A stretch of 11,515 bases of DNA from Lachnospiraceae bacterium UBA3332 (lineage in GTDB: Bacteria; Bacillota; Clostridia; Lachnospirales; Lachnospiraceae): positions 1 through 11,515 of the forward strand of contig DERU01000276.1 of NCBI GenBank assembly GCA_002361095.1, in the 5' to 3' direction. Numbering within the stretch: the stretch's first letter is position 1; every line of letters begins with the position of its first letter. Of the stretch, positions 6,761-11,515 are shown piece after piece. Below the pieces are notes generated by a model. The model saw only the letters and a list, made by a program, of their open reading frames with translations, was not told the origin of the DNA and did not search any database. Both the position numbers and the translations under genes were made by a program.

Positions 6761-6789
6761 TTGCAATCGCCGGAAACATGTGCTAGAAT
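6761..6789 (+). promoter_or_regulatory. Sigma-A promoter of the glycan operon
   Basis: TTGCAA (6761-6766) and TAGAAT (6784-6789) are 17 bases apart, and TGC before the -10 makes it an extended -10 promoter. The start is expected near 6796, giving a leader of about 55 nt. The 15 bases from the -10 onward are almost identical to those of the promoter at 2432-2460. Confidence 0.78.
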
Positions 6790-6849
6790 GGGGAAAATGT
6801 GTGGCAGTTTTGGCAAAACGAACGGTTGTGAAAACGGAGGGAATACAAT

Positions 6850-7848
6850 ATGACGCTGGATGATAAGACGATCCTGATCACGGGTGGTACGGGGACGTTT
6901 GGAAAATGTTTTACGAAATATGTAATGGAGCATTATAACCCGAGAAAGGTGATTATTTATTCCCGGGATGAATTTAAACAGTGGATGATGCGGCAGGAGT
7001 TTGCGGAATATGAGGACAGGCTTCGTTTTTTTATTGGAGATGTCCGGGACGGACAGAGGCTGCGGCGCGCTTTTGACGGAGTGGACTATGTGATTCATGC
7101 CGCAGCGCTCAAGCAGGTTCCCACATGTGAGTACAATCCGAACGAAGCGATCAAAACAAATATTCATGGAGCGATGAATGTCATTGAGGCGGCGCTGGAC
7201 TTGGATGTGAAGAAAGTAGTCGCCCTTTCTACAGACAAAGCGGTGAATCCGGTGAACCTCTACGGAGGAACCAAGTTGGTGAGCGATAAGCTGTTTGTGG
7301 CGGCGAACGCTTATGTAGGGAACAAAGACGTCAGTTTTTCCATTGTCAGATACGGGAATGTGGCAGGAAGCAGAGGCTCCATTATCCCGTTGTTTGACCG
7401 GCTGATCCGGGAGGGCGCGAAAGAACTGCCGATTACGGATGTGCGTATGACGCGGTTCTGGATCCGGTTGGAAGAGGGTGTGGAACTGGTGGTCAAGGCG
7501 CTTGCGGAAGCGAAGGGCGGGGAGACATTTATCAGTAAACTTCCTTCTTTTAAGATCACGGATCTGGCGGAAGCGATGCTGCCGGGATGCAAACTGCGGG
7601 AGATCGGGATTCGTCCGGGGGAAAAGCTGCATGAAATTATGGTCACGCCGGAGGATTCCTATACGACTTACGAGTATGACAAGCACTTTATTGTTTACCC
7701 GCAGATGACATGGAATGATAAACAACAGCCGGACGGCAGCGGTAAAATGGTGGAGGAGGGATTTGCCTATAGTTCCGGAAGCAATACCGAATGGCTTTCG
7801 GTGGAGGATATCCGCAGCCTGCTGCAGGATATAAACTTGGAGAAATAA
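6850..7848 (+). CDS. pseB: UDP-N-acetylglucosamine 4,6-dehydratase (inverting), PseB type
   Basis: This 332-residue NAD(P)-dependent extended short-chain dehydrogenase removes water from UDP-GlcNAc and inverts C5, giving a 4-keto-6-deoxy-L-arabino-hexose nucleotide. That is the first step to pseudaminic acid and some other 6-deoxy amino sugars. The Rossmann motif is TGGTGTFG (11-18), followed by GDVRD (63-67), HAAALKQVP (83-91), STDKAVNP (127-134) and YGGTK (138-142). D129, K130 and Y138 have the spacing of the PseB catalytic residues. The Tyr distinguishes it from CapE/WbjB-type enzymes, which I recall having Met there. The C-terminal FAYSSGSNTEWLSVEDI resembles PseB. Length fits the family. 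The start has GGAGGG (6836-6841), 8 bases ahead. PseC and later enzymes are absent from the window, so the end product is undecided. Confidence 0.92.
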   Translation: MTLDDKTILITGGTGTFGKCFTKYVMEHYNPRKVIIYSRDEFKQWMMRQEFAEYEDRLRFFIGDVRDGQRLRRAFDGVDYVIHAAALKQVPTCEYNPNEAIKTNIHGAMNVIEAALDLDVKKVVALSTDKAVNPVNLYGGTKLVSDKLFVAANAYVGNKDVSFSIVRYGNVAGSRGSIIPLFDRLIREGAKELPITDVRMTRFWIRLEEGVELVVKALAEAKGGETFISKLPSFKITDLAEAMLPGCKLREIGIRPGEKLHEIMVTPEDSYTTYEYDKHFIVYPQMTWNDKQQPDGSGKMVEEGFAYSSGSNTEWLSVEDIRSLLQDINLEK

Positions 7849-9323
7849 TGAACATGATTTTACGAAAGAAAAATTGGTGGACTGCCCTGATTTGGGGCAG
7901 CGTCGCCTTTTTTACACTTCTTTATTTTACGCTGATTTTTAACCAGAATGTGTGGACGGATGAGATTTTTACCATGAAGCTTTTGGAGGGGAACTTCCGG
8001 GAGATTGTAGAGGGGACTGCGGCGGATGTTCACCCACCCCTCTATTATTTTATCGCAAAGCTGGCGAGGCTGATTTTTGGGGAAAGCCTGCAGGTGCAGA
8101 AAGTGGTGGCCATTATCCCGATGTCTTTGACGCTGGTTTTGGGGGCGACGAAGGTGCGCCGCCTGTTTGGAGACAAGACTGCATTTTGGTTTATTGTGAT
8201 TTTGGGCTGCATTCCGTGTTCCATGGAATTTGCAGTGCAGATCCGCATGTATTCCATGGCACTGCTGGCGGTAACCGCATGCGGCTTGTATAGTGTCGAA
8301 TGCTATTTGGGAAATGAAGCGGCAGGAATAACAACCCGGAAGGAAAAACGTGTCCGGGAAAAAATAAGCTGGGCAGGGCTGGTAGTTTCCACGGTGGCGG
8401 CCGCATATTTGCATTATTTTGCGTTTGGTTCCGTGATTATTGTGCAGGCTCTGTTGTTTTTAGCCCTGCTGATCGGAAAGCGGGAAAGGCTGAAAAAGTG
8501 GTTTGTGGCCGCTGCTGTCATGATTTTGGCTTATTTGCCCTGGGCCGGTGTTTTGCTGCGGCAGAGTGCCGGGGTGGCGCAGAGTTATTGGATTGCCAAA
8601 ATCACACCGGAGACAGTGTGGGGATTTTTTGAGTGGGCGTTCGGAATCCACAAATGGAAATGGCCCTGCTTCCTGTTTACGGCTGTCTGCGTGTTTGCCG
8701 GGGGCGCCGCACTGGCAGGCTGCGTCAAAAAGCGCAGGGAGGATATCTGCGCGATGCTTTTTATGGCTGTGCCCGCGCTGACGGCAGTCTGCGGCGTGGC
8801 ATTGTCTTTTCTGATTCGTCCGATTTACCGGGATCAATATGTATTTCCTGCCATGGGATTGTTTTGCCTGTTTTTGGCTATCGAATTGTCGCGGTACATG
8901 GGAAAAAAATGGGTTTTATATCCTGCAAGCCTGTTCTTATTGTTTCTTGGTTCCGTGCAGTATCTGGAGACTTACCGGCAGGAATATAAGAGCACATTGA
9001 CGGATCAGACGGTGGCGGTATGGAACGAGAATGTGGGTGAAAACGATATTATTGTGTATAATTTGTATGTCAATCGTTTTTGCTATTCCTATTATTTCCC
9101 GGAGGATAAACTGTTTTACGTGCGGGATGTGGATTTGGATCAGGATTTTGATACGATTTGGTTTTTGGATACGCCGTTTGAGTGGGAGTTTGTACCGGAT
9201 CAGATTTTGCCGTATGATTTGCAGATCGAGTATCAGGGACATTATGGAATCGAGCACAATGAATTCGATTTGTATAAGGTGACGAAAGGGCCGAACGCAG
9301 GACTGTGGAAGCCGGAAGGATAG
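7848..9323 (+). CDS. GT-C membrane glycosyltransferase, family 39-like
   Basis: This 491-residue polytopic membrane protein probably moves a sugar from a lipid-phosphate donor onto a glycan or protein at the outer face of the membrane. Hydrophobic segments include about 13-31, 85-102, 112-148, 175-210, 217-236, 272-292, 300-324, 331-347 and 354-371. The first outer loop has the GT-C acidic pair WTDE (36-39) and DVHPPLYYF (60-68), typical of the PMT_2/GT39-like group. RPIYRDQYVFP (324-334) is the usual motif in the later membrane part. Residues 372-491 form a soluble C-terminal domain. The ATG at 7848 overlaps the pseB stop by 1 nt and GGAG (7839-7842) precedes it; ATG 7854 is a possible alternative. 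Tight coupling to pseB suggests a shared glycan pathway. Acceptor and donor are not shown by the sequence. Confidence 0.85.
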   Translation: MNMILRKKNWWTALIWGSVAFFTLLYFTLIFNQNVWTDEIFTMKLLEGNFREIVEGTAADVHPPLYYFIAKLARLIFGESLQVQKVVAIIPMSLTLVLGATKVRRLFGDKTAFWFIVILGCIPCSMEFAVQIRMYSMALLAVTACGLYSVECYLGNEAAGITTRKEKRVREKISWAGLVVSTVAAAYLHYFAFGSVIIVQALLFLALLIGKRERLKKWFVAAAVMILAYLPWAGVLLRQSAGVAQSYWIAKITPETVWGFFEWAFGIHKWKWPCFLFTAVCVFAGGAALAGCVKKRREDICAMLFMAVPALTAVCGVALSFLIRPIYRDQYVFPAMGLFCLFLAIELSRYMGKKWVLYPASLFLLFLGSVQYLETYRQEYKSTLTDQTVAVWNENVGENDIIVYNLYVNRFCYSYYFPEDKLFYVRDVDLDQDFDTIWFLDTPFEWEFVPDQILPYDLQIEYQGHYGIEHNEFDLYKVTKGPNAGLWKPEG

Positions 9324-9331
9324 GAGCGCAT

Positions 9332-10366
9332 ATGAGGTTGAGCATTATTGTGCCCGTCTATAACATGGCGGCGGACCGGAAGCTGGAATACTGCTTGGAA
9401 TCGCTGGTGCATCAGACGCTGGAAGATTACGAGATCATTGCGGTGGACGATGCATCCACGGACGCATCCCCTGCGGTTTTAAAGCAATACGAAAAACGGT
9501 ATCCGGAAAAATTCAGGACTTTTTTTTCGGCAGAGAATAAACGGCAGGGAGGCGCCAAGAATATAGGAATTTCCCTGGCGGCGGGGGAGTGGCTGGGCTT
9601 TGTGGACAGCGACGATTGGGTTGCGCCCGATATGTATGAGAAGCTTTTAAAAAGAGCGGATGAAACCGGCGCGGATATGGTGGGCTGCGATTATCACCTG
9701 ACCGGGGAACATAGCATGAAAATCGGGCAGATAGTGGCAAATTCGAAGCCGGGACAGTGCGGTGTTTTGACGGAGGAGAAATATCGTTCCCTGATTTTGG
9801 ATAGTGGAAGTATGGTAGTGAAAGTGTACCGCAGGAAGATTTTTACAGAATCGGGGATTCGTTTTCCGGAACATATTTTTTATGAGGATAATGCCATTGG
9901 GGCGGCTGTGATGCTGCAGGCCAAACACTACGAATATCTTCCGGAGCCGTTATATTATTATTACCAGCATGGCGGTTCCACGGTGCATACCGTTACAAAG
10001 GAGCGCTGTCTGGATCGGATGGAGGCTGGGCGCGGCATTGTGCGGGAGGCACAACGGCTGGGCTATTTGGAAAAATATCGTCCGGAACTTTGCTTTGAGT
10101 TTACGCAGCTCTTTTATGTCAATACGCTTTTTTCTTATATGGTGGGAAAAGGGCACAAATCCTGTCGTTTTATCAGAGAGATGGGGGAGGAGATGCGTAG
10201 CGCTTTTCCGGAATTTATGGAAAATCCGTACTATTTGGAACGGGTACATCCGGAAGAAAAAAAGCTGATTGCCATGCAGCAGCGCTCCACTTTTATGTTC
10301 TTCCTATATTATAAGGCTTTGTGGACATGGAGAAAGCTGCGGAAACGGATGTCTAAAATGCGGTAG
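9332..10366 (+). CDS. Family 2 glycosyltransferase
   Basis: This 344-residue cytoplasmic GT-A enzyme transfers a sugar from a nucleotide donor. The N-terminal fold is clear: LSIIVPVYN (3-11), CLESLVHQTLEDYEIIAVDDASTDAS (21-46 region, with D39/D40 for nucleotide binding), GGAKNIGIS (73-81) and the metal-binding FVDSDDW (90-96). An FYEDN-like motif occurs at FPEHIFYEDNAIG, as is usual in bacterial GT2 enzymes with an acceptor Asp/Glu. The C-terminal half, ending in a Lys/Arg-rich helix, may touch the membrane. The start is the ATG at 9332, 5 bases after GGAG (9323-9326), only 8 nt past the previous stop. An upstream in-frame ATG at 9305 lies inside the previous gene and lacks a site. It is the last gene of the glycan operon. 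No clear terminator follows. Confidence 0.9.
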   Translation: MRLSIIVPVYNMAADRKLEYCLESLVHQTLEDYEIIAVDDASTDASPAVLKQYEKRYPEKFRTFFSAENKRQGGAKNIGISLAAGEWLGFVDSDDWVAPDMYEKLLKRADETGADMVGCDYHLTGEHSMKIGQIVANSKPGQCGVLTEEKYRSLILDSGSMVVKVYRRKIFTESGIRFPEHIFYEDNAIGAAVMLQAKHYEYLPEPLYYYYQHGGSTVHTVTKERCLDRMEAGRGIVREAQRLGYLEKYRPELCFEFTQLFYVNTLFSYMVGKGHKSCRFIREMGEEMRSAFPEFMENPYYLERVHPEEKKLIAMQQRSTFMFFLYYKALWTWRKLRKRMSKMR

Positions 10367-10455
10367 CGGAGGAAGCTTATTTTTTACGCCCTTTTCGGAA
10401 TTGTGTACCTGTTAAAATTGTATTTACAAATCGGAATATATAGGAGGACATTGCG
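10367..10455 (+). other. AT-rich gap after the glycan operon
   Basis: A run of six T (near 10380-10385) follows AAGCTTA but there is no convincing stem, so no terminator is claimed. TTGTGT, TTGTAT and TATATA are present but not at promoter spacing. AGGAGG at 10442-10447 serves the TTG start of the methyltransferase remnant. Base composition turns distinctly AT-rich here. Confidence 0.4.
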
Positions 10456-10885
10456 TTGATAGTTAAAGGTTTGGAGTGGACATTTGATATGGTGGCGTCT
10501 ACCTATGAGAGGCTTCGTCCCGGGTATCCTGATGAATTTACCGCTTTCGGAGGAAATAGATCGAATTTATGGCGAGTATTATTACAACTTCTATAATAAG
10601 AAACAGGAAGTGCCGACAGAGTATAGCGAGGAACAAGCTATAGAAAGAGCAGGAATCGCAGAAAAATATGGTTTTGTGGATATAAAATATGCTTTGTTTC
10701 ATAGAACACGAATTTTTTCGGCAAATGAGTATAGTACATTGCTCGGAACATATTCTGACCATATTGCAATTGAGGAAAGTATAAGAAAGAAATTTTTCTC
10801 AAAGATTGAGGATGCAATAAATAGTCATGGTGGTTCAGTTGCATTGTATGATACCATTGATCTGCAACTTGCGAGAAAGCCATAA
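10456..10885 (+). pseudogene. Class I SAM-dependent methyltransferase, internally deleted and out of frame
   Basis: A TTG start (10456) with AGGAGG 8 bases ahead opens a frame beginning IVKGLEWTFDMVASTYERLRPGYPDE, the characteristic N-terminus of a methyltransferase group common in Clostridia. That frame then runs into unrelated codons and stops. From about 10541, in the next frame, the family's C-terminal part continues: LSEEIDRIYGEYYY, then TEYSEEQAIERAGIAEKYGF, an LFHRTRIFSANEYSTLLGTYSDH segment, and a final IDLQLARKP. The central Rossmann part with the SAM-binding GxGxG motif is missing, roughly 110-120 residues judged from remembered full-length relatives of about 250. The open frame from ATG 10484 (133 residues) has a wrong-frame N-terminus and is not a functional start. 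The remnant is more AT-rich than upstream genes. It is not expected to encode an active enzyme. Confidence 0.82.
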
Positions 10886-10962
10886 ATTCCAGCTTATAAA
10901 GTAGTTGATATAGGAACACTTTTCTGAAAAGGGAGAACGGAATTTGAAAGGTAGGGGTCAAT

Positions 10963-11490
10963 GTGAACCTTATTCACAGAAATATTGATTTTGAAAAGGA
11001 CAGAGATTACATTTTGGAGCGGCATTGCCGCATCAATTACGACTGTGAGAGTCCATGGAAACGGGAAATGGCCTACCCTGACTACTGCTCAGAATGGTTC
11101 TCGTTTACAGGCCAGGTTTCTGGATTTTACGGTTATCTCGAACGAACCGCACAGGATGATCGCACCATTGCAGAGATCATCGAGGGGGAGGATGGGCGTA
11201 TCGTAGGCTATCTTTGGGTCACTTTCTGCGAGGATGAAGAAATGGACTTTCGCTTTGCGGAGATTCAAGAAATCTATATCGAAGAAGAATTCAGGCGGCA
11301 CGGTGTGGCAACCCAATTATACGAATACGCTGAGGCAAAAGCCAGGCACAACGGCGCAGAAGTCATCCGTGCAGGAACCGGCGTATGCAACAGTGCGTCC
11401 ATCCAATTGCACGAAAGGCTTGGTTTTGCTGCTTATCGATATGAATTTGAGAAATTGCTGACGAACAAAAACAATCAATTTAAATGTTAA
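10963..11490 (+). CDS. GNAT family N-acetyltransferase
   Basis: This 175-residue cytoplasmic acetyl-CoA-dependent acyltransferase has the GNAT landmarks. These are strand motif RIVGYLWVTF (79-88), EIQEIYIEEEFRRHGVATQLYEYAE (100-124) with the CoA pyrophosphate-binding RRHGVA (111-116), and the motif B region NSASIQLHERLGF (143-155). Substrate cannot be told from sequence; relatives act on small amines, antibiotics or protein N-termini. The start is GTG 10963, after AGGGG (10953-10957). The overlapping ATG at 10961 would read straight into a stop. Codon choice (more ATC, ACC, CGC, GCA) differs from the Region B and C genes, which favour GGA, CGG and TTT, suggesting a separate origin. It is 77 nt after the methyltransferase remnant, with no clear promoter between. 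The window ends 25 bases later. Confidence 0.88.
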   Translation: MNLIHRNIDFEKDRDYILERHCRINYDCESPWKREMAYPDYCSEWFSFTGQVSGFYGYLERTAQDDRTIAEIIEGEDGRIVGYLWVTFCEDEEMDFRFAEIQEIYIEEEFRRHGVATQLYEYAEAKARHNGAEVIRAGTGVCNSASIQLHERLGFAAYRYEFEKLLTNKNNQFKC

Positions 11491-11515
11491 GTAGTGTCTG
11501 CTGAACAAGTTGTTT

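Noticed and set aside
2352..6762. Ten-base match GCGTACGGTT in both intergenic regions (2352-2361 and 6753-6762)
   Set aside because: One copy is split between loop and stem of a terminator and the other abuts a -35 box. The contexts differ, so chance is the simpler reading.
6430..7725. Long antisense open frame (431 codons) opposite pseB and the small gene
   Set aside because: It is rich in His, Arg and Pro in the pattern of a reverse-frame shadow and resembles no protein I know. It covers a well-supported sense gene and its promoter.
1..11515. tRNA, rRNA, CRISPR array, insertion sequence or phage genes
   Set aside because: No cloverleaf, regularly spaced repeats, transposase motifs or phage structural motifs were seen on either strand.

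Overview
The window looks like a chromosomal segment of a Gram-positive Clostridia, most likely a gut-type Lachnospiraceae. The evidence is AGGAGG-type ribosome sites, sigma-A promoters, a mid-range GC content, and protein families typical of that group (DUF5688, DUF2201-type VWA/metallopeptidase, short BspA-like leucine-rich repeat proteins). Every gene I can support lies on the + strand. I see no tRNA, rRNA, CRISPR array, transposase or phage gene.

Region A (about 318-2378) holds a DUF5688 family gene whose end overlaps by 8 nt an unrecognised 330-residue, probably helical protein. The pair ends at a very strong terminator with an 18-bp perfect stem. Region B (about 2432-6737) starts at a near-consensus promoter. 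It encodes a metallopeptidase-like/VWA protein (DUF2201 type), a translationally coupled MoxR-type AAA+ ATPase, a short leucine-rich repeat protein with a helical C-terminal domain, and a 72-residue small protein. Regions A and B together are the best candidate for an undescribed system: a cytoplasmic MoxR-VWA machine with partners of unknown role. No protein of A or B shows a signal peptide or membrane segment.

Region C (about 6761-10366) has its own promoter and is a glycan operon. It holds a PseB-type UDP-GlcNAc 4,6-dehydratase, a GT-C (family 39-like) membrane glycosyltransferase and a family 2 glycosyltransferase, packed with a 1-nt overlap and an 8-nt gap. The later pseudaminic-acid enzymes are not in the window, so the final sugar is unknown.

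Region D (about 10367-11515) is more AT-rich at first. It holds a class I SAM-dependent methyltransferase reduced to a pseudogene by an internal out-of-frame deletion, then an intact GNAT acetyltransferase. Its composition and gene content suggest an accessory or acquired edge.

Non-coding points of interest are: a terminator whose loop is perfectly complementary to downstream sequence (possible pseudoknot); two promoters with nearly the same sequence from the -10 box into the start of the transcript; and a short bipartite repeat upstream of both regions A and B.
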